A stretch of DNA of 64,000 nucleotides from Haloarcula ordinaria. Its GTDB lineage: Archaea > Halobacteriota > Halobacteria > Halobacteriales > Haloarculaceae. Positions 37,008-46,762 of the stretch are shown one piece after another. The first letter of the stretch is position 1. Every line of letters starts with the position of its first letter. A program made the translations under genes and the position numbers. The DNA lies in contig NZ_CP119790.1 in assembly GCF_029338275.1 (NCBI RefSeq), positions 271,334-335,333 on the forward strand, written 5' to 3'. The notes below the pieces were generated by a model. The model ran no database searches. It saw nothing but the letters and a program-made list of their open reading frames with translations, and had not been told where the DNA came from.

Positions 37008-38177
37008 ATGCCACGAGCGCTAGATGACCTGACAGTCGTTAGTTTCGGACAAATCGCACAAGGCCCGGTCGCGACACAGATGCTCGCTGACCTCGGTGCC
37101 GAAGTCCTCAAGATAGAACGCCCCGGCGGTGAGTGGATGCGGAACTTCTCGATGGCGAACGAATATCCCGAGGGAGAGAGTCTCCATTTTCAGTTTTTCA
37201 ACAGGAATAAACGCAGTATCGAACTCGATATCAAAGACGAGGAACACCGAGCGGTCCTCTACGACCTCTGTGAGGAAGCCGACGTCGTCGTCGAGAACTT
37301 CCGGCCGGGCGTCATGGACCGCCTCGGATTCGGGTACGAGGAACTCTCCGACTCGAACCCCGGCCTAATCTACGCAAGCGCATCCGGATTTGGCTCGACT
37401 GGACCGTACGTCGACCGACCTGGACAGGACCTCATCGTGCAGGGGATGAGCGGCTTGATGAGCATCACCGGTGACCGTGACGACCTGCCGACTCCGCAGG
37501 GTATCGCCATTGCCGACCTCCACTCCGCGACCTACCTCGCTTTCGGCATACTCGCCGCCCTCCACTACCGAGACCGGACCGGTGAGGGCCAACGCATCGA
37601 AGGCGATCTGTTGAGCGCGACAGTGGATCTCCAACTACAAGAGATTGGAACCTACGCGAACAGTGGCGCAGATCTCGAAAGAGGGGCACATGGGCTCGGA
37701 AACATCTATCACCCAGCACCCTACGGCGTCTACGAAACGGCTGACGGCCACCTGGTCCTCTCTCTCGTGATGCCGTCGGAGCTTGGTGAGATACTCGATA
37801 TTGACGAAATAAAGGATGTCACCACCTGGGAGGAGGCGTACGACGACAGAGACCAGATAATGGCGAGTATCGGGGATGTGTTGCGAACGGACACAACTGA
37901 AGCGTGGATGGACAAGCTGCTCGAACACGACGTCTGGTGTGGTCCCGTCCAAGATATCCCGGCCGTCGTGGAGGATCCGCAGGTGGAAGAAAACGAGATG
38001 CTCCAGACCGTCGACCACCCTACTCTGGGTGAGCTGACAGTGACTGGAACGCCGATACGGATGAGTGAAACGCCGCCGGATATCCGTCGACATCCGCCGC
38101 TTGCTGGCGAACACACGGAAGAGATACTCGATGAGCTTGGCTATCCAACAGATCTCTCAGCCACAGATGACGAATAG
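37008..38177 (+). CDS. CaiB/BaiF family III CoA-transferase
   Basis: A 389-residue CoA-transferase. 'SFGQIAQGPVATQMLADLGA' and 'EVLKIERPGGEWMRNF' open the family, 'EADVVVENFRPGVMDRLGFG' is the core motif, and 'GQDLIVQGMSGLMSITG' holds the expected catalytic Asp. Start is the ATG at 37008 (MPRALDD); the open frame upstream is not needed. It transfers CoA between acids and acyl-CoAs, and could activate the product of the ALDH reaction. Confidence 0.92.
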   Translation: MPRALDDLTVVSFGQIAQGPVATQMLADLGAEVLKIERPGGEWMRNFSMANEYPEGESLHFQFFNRNKRSIELDIKDEEHRAVLYDLCEEADVVVENFRPGVMDRLGFGYEELSDSNPGLIYASASGFGSTGPYVDRPGQDLIVQGMSGLMSITGDRDDLPTPQGIAIADLHSATYLAFGILAALHYRDRTGEGQRIEGDLLSATVDLQLQEIGTYANSGADLERGAHGLGNIYHPAPYGVYETADGHLVLSLVMPSELGEILDIDEIKDVTTWEEAYDDRDQIMASIGDVLRTDTTEAWMDKLLEHDVWCGPVQDIPAVVEDPQVEENEMLQTVDHPTLGELTVTGTPIRMSETPPDIRRHPPLAGEHTEEILDELGYPTDLSATDDE

Positions 38178-38590
38178 CGACACGGAGGACTGTCCCGAAG
38201 GAGTAGTGTGAGAGAATAGATTTGATCGAGCGGGTATCGACTGTGTTGTCCGATCGCTCTCTAATCGGATGTCGTAAAATCGTCCCAGAAATCCGTCTTG
38301 TATTCGCGCGCTGAACTTTAAACTCAGTACTATGTGGGTGCAACCGTGCTTTCGTGCTTAAAAGTCCGGTTTAGAATACATATTAGGGTTGAACAATTTT
38401 CTTTGTGTCCAAATAGGGGCATATAGAGATGCAGATTTCAAAATCGATTCCGCGATACTGCTACAGATTCTCAGTCATGCTCGATTGCGCTCTAACCCGT
38501 ATCCGGTTTCGAGAGATAGGATCCGATCTGAACCACTGTGCAGACAACGGCCACACCTAATCTAGCAAGCAAACGCTGGCGTCACCGCTC
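38178..38590. other. AT-rich intergenic region
   Basis: About 410 bp between convergent genes, AT-rich at 38330-38470. No ORF of haloarchaeal composition and no repeat recognised. Confidence 0.45.
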
Positions 38591-39550
38591 TCACACTCCC
38601 CCTGCTGGGTCGTCCGGAAAGAGGCTCTGCGCGATGTAGGCTGAGACGACCCAGTTCGGTTCGTCGACTACCTCGTTGATCTTCAGGTCCGCTGCGACCG
38701 AACAGAGGACGTAGGCCTCTTGTTTGGTGAGCCCGCGGCGGTCGTGGAGATGCTCGATCAGCTGACGGACAGCGTCTTTCGATGCAGCCATGAGGTCGTC
38801 CCGGATGCCCGTCGTCGCGTACATCTTCTCGTCATGGCCGGAGGGTGTGAACGGACCGTTGGTCTCGAACTGTGGCGTGTCGATGTCCAGATCCTTGCGA
38901 AGTGTGAGGCGAGTGGTGACCGTCGTCGGTGTCTCTATGGCGCTTATACAGACCTCTCCATCACCTTGTGCGGCGTGGCCGTCACCGATACTGAACAGCG
39001 CATCCGTGACAGCAACCGGCAGATAGACAACCGACCCGGCGGAGAGGTGCTTGATGTCCATGTTCCCGCCAACGGCGCGCGGTGGCCCAGTCTCGTGTGT
39101 ACCCGCCTCTGCTGGGGCGACGCCGACCACCCCCGGGAACGGTGCGGTTGGTACTTCGATGCCCTGCTCGAAGTGCGCGACGTCTTCGTCCAGGTCCCAG
39201 TGGTAGAGATACGGGTCTGAGAACATCTCGGGCAGCAAGCCGACGTTGCGGTCACCCGAGCGGATCAGCGTGTATCCCCAGTCGGCGTGGTCGACGTCGA
39301 GAATCTCGACTTGGAGGACGTCCCCCGGTTCGGCACCTTCGACGGCGACCGGGCCGGTAAGATGGTGGCCGACGAACTCGATGTCTGGGAGGTCGGCAGA
39401 GTCCGTCTCCGGGGTGATATTGGGACCACTGTCGTTGAGACAGTCGAACTGGACGACCGCTCCAGATTCCACTTCGAGCGCTGGCGGAATGTCGTTGTTC
39501 CAGGACGTGTGCAACGCTGATTCGTGACTGAGTGTTCTGTCGACGTTCAT
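38591..39550 (-). CDS. Acetamidase/formamidase-family protein
   Basis: A 319-residue protein with FmdA_AmdA motifs: 'LEVESGAVVQFDCLNDSG', 'GHHLTGPVAVEGAEPGDVL', 'GNMDIKHLSAGSVVYLPV' and 'FSIGDGHAAQGDGEVCISA', which carry the family's metal-binding and active-site residues. It likely hydrolyses a short amide or formamide; some members have other substrates. I start at the ATG at 39550 (MNVDRTL). It is divergent from the cyclase-family gene at 39863. Confidence 0.9.
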   Translation of the reverse strand: MNVDRTLSHESALHTSWNNDIPPALEVESGAVVQFDCLNDSGPNITPETDSADLPDIEFVGHHLTGPVAVEGAEPGDVLQVEILDVDHADWGYTLIRSGDRNVGLLPEMFSDPYLYHWDLDEDVAHFEQGIEVPTAPFPGVVGVAPAEAGTHETGPPRAVGGNMDIKHLSAGSVVYLPVAVTDALFSIGDGHAAQGDGEVCISAIETPTTVTTRLTLRKDLDIDTPQFETNGPFTPSGHDEKMYATTGIRDDLMAASKDAVRQLIEHLHDRRGLTKQEAYVLCSVAADLKINEVVDEPNWVVSAYIAQSLFPDDPAGGV

Positions 39551-39862
39551 CGATATGCTAGTTCTGAGTGAGGCGCTTACAACTTTGGATGGGGTGGCCC
39601 ACGAAATAAGTGCAATCCTCGACATCGTTATCCGGAACTCGGCCGTAACTATACGGAGAGGCCGTCCGCTCGAACGAACGGTATCGAGAGGTCGACGTAC
39701 TGTGTTAGACTCACGTTATATCTCTCGCACGCCAGTACTGTCGGGTACCGGAGGTCGCTACCCCCGCTGGAGTGGCTTGCGGACTACCACCATTCACGCT
39801 TACCCGGACGTGGATAGGATGGCAAACCGTACGGTTTTGAGGACCCACCCGTTGGCCAGTGT

Positions 39863-40509
39863 ATGGCCTTCCATGACCTCTCTCATCCAATCGAGACCGG
39901 AATGCAGGTCTTCCCCGGTGACCCACACGTCGACGTCCACCAGGTTTCATCGCTCGCTGCGGATGGCTCCCGTGTGTCCGCCGTTAGCTGTGGGAGTCAC
40001 ACTGGGACCCACATCGACGCTCCGAGTCACACGGAACCAGATGGCGACTCGATCGACGAATTCAGCATCGACAGATTCGTTTTCGACGCACGCGTCGTGG
40101 ACCTTCGCGACAAAGGTGACCGGGAAGCGATCGGGCCAAGTGACCTGCCACAGGATAGTGCTGTAGACCTGATTCTGCTCTGGACCGGCTGGGACCGATT
40201 TTGGGGAACGGACCGGTACCTGGATCACCCGTACCTCTCCCCGAGGCAGCCAGGCACTGTGCATCACGGGGATGGAGCGTCGGTATCGATGCGCTGAATC
40301 CGGACCCGACGCCGACCGAGAACACGGCCGATGACGAACCAGATGGGGTCCCAGTCCATAGCGCATTGCTCGGCGACGGCCGCTTTATTATAGAAAACTT
40401 GACCAATCTGGGCAGCTTCGAACAGGGAACACTCCACGCACACCCTATGCCCATCGGGGGAGGTGACGGAGCACCGGTCCGTGCTGTCGCTGAGACCATC
40501 GACCCTTGA
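39863..40509 (+). pseudogene. Cyclase-family (kynurenine formamidase-like) protein, frameshifted
   Basis: A cyclase-superfamily hydrolase. The N-terminus 'MAFHDLSHPIETGMQVFPGD' and the metal motif 'CGSHTGTHIDAPSH' (HxGTHxDxPxH) are present. At 40239-40242, a run of four C, one base appears missing: the rest ('PEAARHCASRGWSVGIDALN', 'RFIIENLTNLGSF', 'HAHPMPIGGGDGAPVRAVAE') continues in another frame to 40509. Its length (647 bp) supports one lost base. Family members hydrolyse cyclic amides or formamides, matching the adjacent acetamidase. Confidence 0.85.
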
Positions 40510-40700
40510 TACCACTTGATTTGAGTTTTTGACGCTTGTTGCTAGAAAGCGACTCACGCTCAGTGGAATCCATGGGCTATCTGTTTGTGGTCTGCGATCG
40601 ACTGACAGCGAGGGAAGCGACAACCCCGGCGAGCGCACGGATAAGGGAGTAGTCACAGGCTCGGCACCGATACGCGATGGCGATTGTACTGGAAGACGCC

Positions 40701-40847
40701 TTACTCATCGCCAGTCTCCAAGAGTAGTCGAAGATAATCAGCCGCCGCGTCGGCCACAGTCTCGCCGTAGCCTTCGACGAGAACACCAGTCTGGGTTGCC
40801 AGCCAGCCCCCGTTCGCTCTCCGAGGATGACAGTGGTCAGTTGTCAC
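40701..40847 (-). CDS. Possible 48-residue HicB-like or sulfatase-unrelated small protein
   Basis: A GTG at 40847 opens a 48-residue frame ending at a TAA at 40701-40703. Its core 'GWLATQTGVLVEGYGETVAD' followed by 'AAADYLRLLLETGDE' resembles the beta-beta-alpha 'G.G.T..eA' pattern of HicB-type antitoxins. No HicA partner is visible. Nothing else in the 40.5-41.0 kb gap looks coding. Low confidence because of its size. Confidence 0.4.
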   Translation of the reverse strand: MTTDHCHPRRANGGWLATQTGVLVEGYGETVADAAADYLRLLLETGDE

Positions 40848-41026
40848 TTCTGCTGCTGACAGAGACTGACCAAGGGCTCCCTGAGATGTTAGCGTGTGCA
40901 GACACCACTGTTCGCGCCCCAGCTACGAGCGTCGCTAATCTGATTCAGGAGCAGCTGAGCATCAGCAGCTGATAGTTGTTCAGTTCGAACCAGAGCTCGG
41001 TGGGCGCCACGTTCAGTAGATGTCGG

Positions 41027-42604
41027 TCATCCGAGGACGAGCGGCCAGAAGAACTGGATGAGGAGGTACGCCACACCTGTCGTCAGGAGGATGACGATAG
41101 CGTCGAGCAGCGCCCCTGCACGGAGCATGTGCTCGCGTTCGATATACCCTGCGCCGAAGACGATCGCATTAGGGGGTGTCGCAACTGGCAGCGCGAACCC
41201 GTAACTGGCAGCGATTGCGCCGGTTACTGCGAGCAGCACTGCTGCGAGTTCTCCCGACGTGCCAAGCGCTTCGGCGTACGCCGGGCCGATGTTGATGAGT
41301 AGCGGAGCGAGAATCGCGGCCATCGCGGTGTTCGAGGCCAGCTCGCCAACGACTATCGTCATCGTGACCACGACGAGGAGAATCACGAGAATCGACGTGC
41401 CTGTGAGCGAACCGAGCGTCACTTCCGCGAGCCATACGGTCGCGTTCGTATCGGCCAACGCGTTCGCCAACGAGATGCCGCCGCCGAGAAGCAGTAACGT
41501 CCCCCAGTCGATGTCGATCATATCGTCCCACGCTGTCGCGCCGGTGACAACAAGTACGGGGATGGCGAGCAAGCCGACGAGCACGTAGAACAACACCCCC
41601 TCGTGACCAACAGTTCCAAACACGTTTCGGCCCATCCCGCCGAAGAGTGTGACGTACCAGTCGCGTGGGAGGATGTCGTCGAACAGGAATTCGAGCCCGC
41701 CGAGAAGCCACAGGAAGGCAGTCCCGCCGAAGATCCCGAGGGTGCGACGCCCGCGCGTCGAGAGCGATCCCATCGAGTGCAGCCGGTCACTGGCATGCTC
41801 CCGAGCGCGGCTTACATCGTACTCTTGCGGTGGGTACACGACGTACGTCAGCAGCACCCACGCGACTGGGAGTGTGACGACCACCATCGGGAGTCCGATA
41901 GCGAGCCACTCGACGAACGTAATCTCGAAGCCGAGCAGTTCGTTCAGCTGTCCGACGACGATTGCATTCGGTGGGGTTCCGATGAGCGTTCCGACACCCC
42001 CCAGACTCGCGGCGTAAGCGATGCCGAGTAACATTCCGACCTGCAGATTCGATGCAGTCGAAGCGGGACGCTCCTCGCCTGCTTTCGTCAGGTGGGTGAC
42101 GATCTCGATAATCCCGAGCGCGATTGGCACCATCATTGCGACCGTAGCCGTATTCGAGATGACCATCGAGAGAAGGGCCGTCGCAACCATGACGCCCAAG
42201 ACCAGTCCCCGTGCTGACGTCCCGAACCGGACGAGTAGCGAGAGCGCGATCCGCTGGTCGATAGCGTGCTTCTGGAGCGCTTCGGCGAACATAAATCCCA
42301 CAAGGAGCAGGAAGATGACTGGATCGGCAAACCCTGCGACCGCATCTCCGAAATCGGGATAGACCCCGAACACCGTCAGAACGATCGGGATCAGCAAGGC
42401 CGTGAGCGGAAGCGGAAGTGCACCAGTGACCCAGAGCACTGCCGCGAACACCATCGTCGCGACCGCATACTGGCCGGCAACGGTGAGTGACCCAGTGGTG
42501 GGGATCGTCGCAACAACCCCCAGTAAGAGGGTGGCAATCGCAATCGCCACGGCTTGGCTGACGTGCTTCGATGGCACTGGGTCTACCTGTGGTCTTATAA
42601 GCAC
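41027..42604 (-). CDS. SLC13 (DASS) family anion:sodium symporter-like permease
   Basis: A 525-residue polytopic transporter with the two inverted-repeat signatures 'SNTATVAMMVPIALGIIEIV' and 'GELASNTAMAAILAPLLINI', plus 'SLGGVGTLIGTPPNAIVVGQ' and 'SYGFALPVATPPNAIVFGAG'. These are the SNT-type motifs of divalent anion:sodium symporters. Substrate is likely a dicarboxylate or related anion. Start at 42604 is GTG. It lies at the edge of the catabolic island and could import its substrate, which is inference. Confidence 0.92.
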   Translation of the reverse strand: MLIRPQVDPVPSKHVSQAVAIAIATLLLGVVATIPTTGSLTVAGQYAVATMVFAAVLWVTGALPLPLTALLIPIVLTVFGVYPDFGDAVAGFADPVIFLLLVGFMFAEALQKHAIDQRIALSLLVRFGTSARGLVLGVMVATALLSMVISNTATVAMMVPIALGIIEIVTHLTKAGEERPASTASNLQVGMLLGIAYAASLGGVGTLIGTPPNAIVVGQLNELLGFEITFVEWLAIGLPMVVVTLPVAWVLLTYVVYPPQEYDVSRAREHASDRLHSMGSLSTRGRRTLGIFGGTAFLWLLGGLEFLFDDILPRDWYVTLFGGMGRNVFGTVGHEGVLFYVLVGLLAIPVLVVTGATAWDDMIDIDWGTLLLLGGGISLANALADTNATVWLAEVTLGSLTGTSILVILLVVVTMTIVVGELASNTAMAAILAPLLINIGPAYAEALGTSGELAAVLLAVTGAIAASYGFALPVATPPNAIVFGAGYIEREHMLRAGALLDAIVILLTTGVAYLLIQFFWPLVLG

Positions 42605-42740
42605 GTTGTTCAGTGTTAGTGTTATCTATCTGTCTCTGCTCGCGACGTCACAACTCACGAAATGGGGACAACTAGATCGACGTGTGGACTAAGAAACGAC
42701 GACGGAACCGCCGGAAGGAAACGGATTCCGAACGATTCTC

Positions 42741-43676
42741 TCATCTCTGTTGTTCCTGACCGACGTTCCGTCTTCCCGCTCGTGAGCCAGTTGATCGTGA
42801 ACCGTCCTCACCCAGTCCGAGCACGCTGGTGTCAGGTACCGTGTGATTCGAGAGACGGTCGGTTCCGAACACGAGGACAACAAGGACGGCAATACCGACC
42901 AGCACGACGGCCGAGGAAATCTCGGCGAGGAAGTTCAACCACGGGTCAGGAATCCCTCCGGGAACGAGCGCTGCCTTGTCTGCCGGGTGGAAGACGCCGA
43001 TGCTGTTCATCCCGGCGTGGAAGACAGCGGCCGCGAGGACGCTTCCGGTGTTGTTGTACATCCACGTCCACAACACCGAGCCTGCGAGTATTGTTGCACC
43101 CCAGATGAGTTGCTGGGAGACCGGCCAGCTCCCGTGCGTTGTGTTGGCGTTCAAGAAGAGCGGGAGGTGCCAGCCAGCCCACGCCACGCCGACGAGCAGG
43201 CTAGTACCCAGCGCGCTGTAGCGTTCCTGCAACACCGGTACCATGAACCCGCGCCAGCCCAGTTCCTCTTGCCCACCGCCCCAGACGGTGCCCCAGGCCA
43301 TCACGAACAGGTAGATGCCAGGGAAGGGAAGCGAAGCGAGGTCGACGGGTCCACCCAGGAGTACGTAGAGTCCACTGCCGAGGACGAGAACGACCAGCGG
43401 AATCAGAAGCGCCGCAGTCCACCACTTCGAGCCGATCCGCCACCGGAAAAACTGGCCGATCCATGAGCGCAGACTGCCGCCGGCCGCCCACACGACCACG
43501 GCGGCACCCATCGGCGGCCCGAAGCCACCGAAGCCGATCAGGATCGACATCGTCCACGACGCCTCCATCCCCGAGAGTGCGACGATTCCCTGAACCGTCC
43601 ACGTGAACGCATACGTGACCGCAAGGAAGCTCACGATTCGATGGCGGTCGATCCAGGCGCGAACGGAGGAACCCAT
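42741..43676 (-). CDS. CPBP family intramembrane metalloprotease
   Basis: A 311-residue polytopic protein. 'WGGGQEELGWRGFMVPVLQE' (EExxxR), 'WAGWHLPLFL' and 'AVFHAGMNSIG' (HxxxN) are all intact. Of the GGxxEExGWRG group. First by position of three consecutive CPBP genes on the minus strand, spaced about 200-300 bp apart, so probably separate transcripts. The start at 43676 (MGSSVRAW) is used. Confidence 0.9.
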   Translation of the reverse strand: MGSSVRAWIDRHRIVSFLAVTYAFTWTVQGIVALSGMEASWTMSILIGFGGFGPPMGAAVVVWAAGGSLRSWIGQFFRWRIGSKWWTAALLIPLVVLVLGSGLYVLLGGPVDLASLPFPGIYLFVMAWGTVWGGGQEELGWRGFMVPVLQERYSALGTSLLVGVAWAGWHLPLFLNANTTHGSWPVSQQLIWGATILAGSVLWTWMYNNTGSVLAAAVFHAGMNSIGVFHPADKAALVPGGIPDPWLNFLAEISSAVVLVGIAVLVVLVFGTDRLSNHTVPDTSVLGLGEDGSRSTGSRAGRRNVGQEQQR

Positions 43677-43881
43677 ATGACAACAGTCCGACGACACCGT
43701 GGTAAAATCTATCGATGGTTCTCATTCACTCCCCAGAATCCCTCAGGACAACTACTCTTCGGGGTCGAGTATAATGATTAGTCGCCCGAGCACGGATAAC
43801 GCTAATCGCGGAAGGAATCTCCGACTGGGAATAAAATCGGTTCCAGTACGAGGGACAGAACGCTGGGAGCGTCCGAAGAGC

Positions 43882-44775
43882 TCACCTGGGGTTGTCCGAC
43901 TGGGACGGCGTTTCACTCGGACTCTCTGCCTGTTCGGGTGCCGTGGTCGTGGCCGTGAAGTCCAGCCCACCGTTCGGGAGCGGGGCAGGCGAGAGCCGTT
44001 CGGCACCGTACCGCCAGACCAGCAGCGCCGCTGTCGTCCAGACGATTACGAGGAGTGCGACCTGAGACGTCACCTCGTCGCCGATGACGCCGCCCGCAGT
44101 CGTCACCGACACCGCGTTTGAGAGCGTATGAAAGACGACGACAATGAGCACTCGGCCTCCAGCCACGTTGTAGAGCCACGTTGCGATGACGCTGATCCCG
44201 ACGACGACGCCGGCGTACAGCGCGAAAGGTGTCCCCGCCTGTGAACTCCCGGGCAGCAAGAACAGCGGGACGTGCCAGAGTGCCCAGATAACGCCGATGA
44301 CGATGCTAGCTTTGAATGCGCCAATCTGCCGCTGGAGGACAGGGAGTGCGAGACCGCGCCAGCCGGGTTCTTCGAGTCCCCCTCTGATGAGCGTCGCGAA
44401 CGCGACCGCCGGAAGCGCCGCGGCTGGGAGGACGCTGGTGCGATCGAACCCGCCTCCGACGGCGACGAATAGGACAAGCGCACCGACGTACAGTACCACT
44501 GGTATCAGCACCGCGGCGGCCCAGACGGACGGTGATGCCCTCACGTCGACGAGGTTTCCGAACCACGAGCGGCTGTCCCCACCAGCGACGGCGACGATGA
44601 TACCTGCGAGGAAGGGACCGAACCCCCCGGTCAAGATGAGTGGCGTCACGAACGACGAACGTCCTGTCTGGAGGTCTATGGCTACGATTCCCCAGGGGGC
44701 CCACGTCAGAACGAATGTGAGGAAGACGAACGTGGCGAAACGATGGCGGCGGACAAACGGGCGTAACGATCCCAT
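43882..44775 (-). CDS. CPBP family intramembrane metalloprotease
   Basis: A 297-residue polytopic protein with 'IRGGLEEPGWRGLALPVLQR' (EExxxR), 'WALWHVPLFL' and 'VVVFHTLSNAVS' (HxxxN). Catalytic positions are present. It differs from its neighbours in the loop before the last motif ('NVAGGRVLIVVV'). It lies between two other CPBP genes in the same orientation. Confidence 0.9.
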   Translation of the reverse strand: MGSLRPFVRRHRFATFVFLTFVLTWAPWGIVAIDLQTGRSSFVTPLILTGGFGPFLAGIIVAVAGGDSRSWFGNLVDVRASPSVWAAAVLIPVVLYVGALVLFVAVGGGFDRTSVLPAAALPAVAFATLIRGGLEEPGWRGLALPVLQRQIGAFKASIVIGVIWALWHVPLFLLPGSSQAGTPFALYAGVVVGISVIATWLYNVAGGRVLIVVVFHTLSNAVSVTTAGGVIGDEVTSQVALLVIVWTTAALLVWRYGAERLSPAPLPNGGLDFTATTTAPEQAESPSETPSQSDNPR

Positions 44776-45059
44776 TGCTAACTCACACGTGTCCGTTCGA
44801 ATCGCAGTTATATAATGTCAAATGGGAGCCTCCCTCAGCGAGGACCGATGTTCTTGCGCCCACCTCAGCTGTCGCTCGACTAGTCCTGCTTCCGACTGTC
44901 CACCTGGAACGCACGAACGGAGGGTTCCCTTCGGTACCGAAACACTCGCCCTCGTTGCGGTTCGGGAAGCGTGGTGGGTGACAATCGTCGCTGCCATCAT
45001 CGCTGGTGCCGCCGATGCTCACGCCGGGCCGCCGACGTAATTGCGCTCCTCCCGGCACC

Positions 45060-45926
45060 TTACTGACTTCCGGACAGTCGCGTTGGAATCTCGGCGTCGG
45101 CGAGCCGTTCGGGGCCGTATGTCGCAACGAGGACCAGCGCAGCGGCGAGGAACACGACCGCGTAGAGCGCGTTCGGCAGGTTGGTCTGGAGCGCGGCACC
45201 ACCGCCAGCGAGGTACAGGATACCGCCAGTATTCACTGAGGCGTGGAGCACCATCGTCAGCAGGACGCTCCCGCCAGTCTCGTTGTAGAGCCAGGTAAAC
45301 ACGACCGAGAGTGCGATGACCGCGACGCCGTAGTAGTAGACCGGGACACCAGCCTGGGAAGACCCCCCGACCAGGAACAGCGGCAAGTGCCAGGCGAACC
45401 AGCCGACGCCGATGAGCAAGCTCGAGGCGAGTGCCGAGTACGATTCCTGAAGCCGTGGCAGCGCGAAGCCACGCCAACCGAGTTCCTCGTTACCCCCACC
45501 GACGAGGAAGACCTGGAGGAAGAGGACGGGATAGAGCACTAAGACGCCCGTCGATTCGGGGTCGAACTGGCCGCCGAAGACGGCGATGTGGGCAGCACTC
45601 GCCGTGATGACTGCAACGGCAGGGAACAGCAGGGCGAATACCCAGTACCTGATGGAAACGTTCCACCGGAAGAGTTGACCAGCCCACTCGCGAACACTGT
45701 CACCGATGACCCAGGTGACGAGCCCTGCAGCGACGAGCGGTCCGAACCCACCGACCATGATGAACACCATCGTCTGCATGTCGTCTGCCAGGACCAGTGG
45801 CGACCACGTCGCCCACCAGTCGCTGAAGACCAGCGGTGCCCACGCCGACCACGAAACGAGGTACGCGACCACGAAGAACGTCGTCACGGGACGGTCACTG
45901 ATTCGTCTACGGATACGGGAGGGCAT
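45060..45926 (-). CDS. CPBP family intramembrane metalloprotease
   Basis: A 288-residue polytopic protein with 'GGGNEELGWRGFALPRLQES' (EExxxR), 'WFAWHLPLFLVGG' and 'TMVLHASVNTGG' (HxxxN). All motifs are complete. Start is the ATG at 45926, with an AT-rich stretch upstream. Last of the three-gene CPBP cluster (transcribed first). Confidence 0.9.
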   Translation of the reverse strand: MPSRIRRRISDRPVTTFFVVAYLVSWSAWAPLVFSDWWATWSPLVLADDMQTMVFIMVGGFGPLVAAGLVTWVIGDSVREWAGQLFRWNVSIRYWVFALLFPAVAVITASAAHIAVFGGQFDPESTGVLVLYPVLFLQVFLVGGGNEELGWRGFALPRLQESYSALASSLLIGVGWFAWHLPLFLVGGSSQAGVPVYYYGVAVIALSVVFTWLYNETGGSVLLTMVLHASVNTGGILYLAGGGAALQTNLPNALYAVVFLAAALVLVATYGPERLADAEIPTRLSGSQ

Positions 45927-46369
45927 AGTATATAATCTATCTCACATATATTTGAGGGTTTCTCGGATTCTCTCTCGATGAGAACCCAGGACTCCACCGG
46001 CCGTGACCGCCATGCTCAGAGGCAGTCCTCGTTACTGTCGCTATACTCTGTATCGGCCACAATGGTATTCATAGAGACTGCGTCGTTCGAGAGGACGCTG
46101 CGGTATAGAGAGCGCACAGTCAGCAGAGGCAGTAGTAGACTCGATTAGTCGAATGGTGAAAGAGCGATGAGTCCAGATCTCGACTAGCGTCGCAGAAAGG
46201 CGCTACAGAGCAGATACGGGTTCCTGACGAACAGTTTCGCATTCAGTGTGCTTCGCGAACAGCGGCATCTACCTCGACGGAACGTCGGAGACGTCATCCG
46301 CAACGGGGAGGTGTCCAACATCAACGGGTCGGGAACCAGATTTATGCACCATCCCTACGAGAGAGTGGT
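45927..46369. other. Intergenic region, divergent CPBP and RidA-like genes
   Basis: About 440 bp with no supported gene. A TATA-like 'TTTATGC' near 46341 lies about 28 bp upstream of the RidA-like ATG at 46370. Confidence 0.45.
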
Positions 46370-46762
46370 ATGACAGAACAGGAAGTAATCGATGTCCCGG
46401 AACTCGAGGAGTCCAAGTCCCGTTCGTACGAGCAGTGTATCAGAGTAGGCGACCGCGTACTCGTCGCCGGCCAGACTGGCTGGGGCGAGGACGAGATCGT
46501 TTCCAGGGAGTTCGAGCCGCAGGCGAGACGTTGTTTCGAGCGCATCGAGTACGCGCTCGAAGCGGCGGATGCGGAGCTGTCGGACTTGGTGCAGATGACG
46601 GTCTTTCTGACCGACATGCGTTACGCACGGGAGTTCAAGGACATCCGTGGGGACGTGTTGGGGGACGATCTGACCACGAGCGCACTCATCGGCGTCGACT
46701 CGCTGGCCCAACCGGAGATGTTGGTCGAGATCGAATCCGAGGCGATCAGTCCCAGGGAGTGA
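46370..46762 (+). CDS. RidA/YjgF-family protein lacking the catalytic arginine
   Basis: A 130-residue trimeric-fold RidA-like protein ('VRVGDRVLVAGQTGWGEDEI' style N-terminus, 'DLVQMTVFLTDMRYAREFKD', 'PEMLVEIESEAI'). Where active RidA has an Arg (Arg105-equivalent) before the 'xxxIGVxxL' strand, here the sequence reads 'LTTSALIGVDSLA', with Ser at that position. By family knowledge the Arg is needed for imine/enamine deaminase activity, so this member is likely of a Rid subgroup with another function. Confidence 0.85.
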   Translation: MTEQEVIDVPELEESKSRSYEQCIRVGDRVLVAGQTGWGEDEIVSREFEPQARRCFERIEYALEAADAELSDLVQMTVFLTDMRYAREFKDIRGDVLGDDLTTSALIGVDSLAQPEMLVEIESEAISPRE

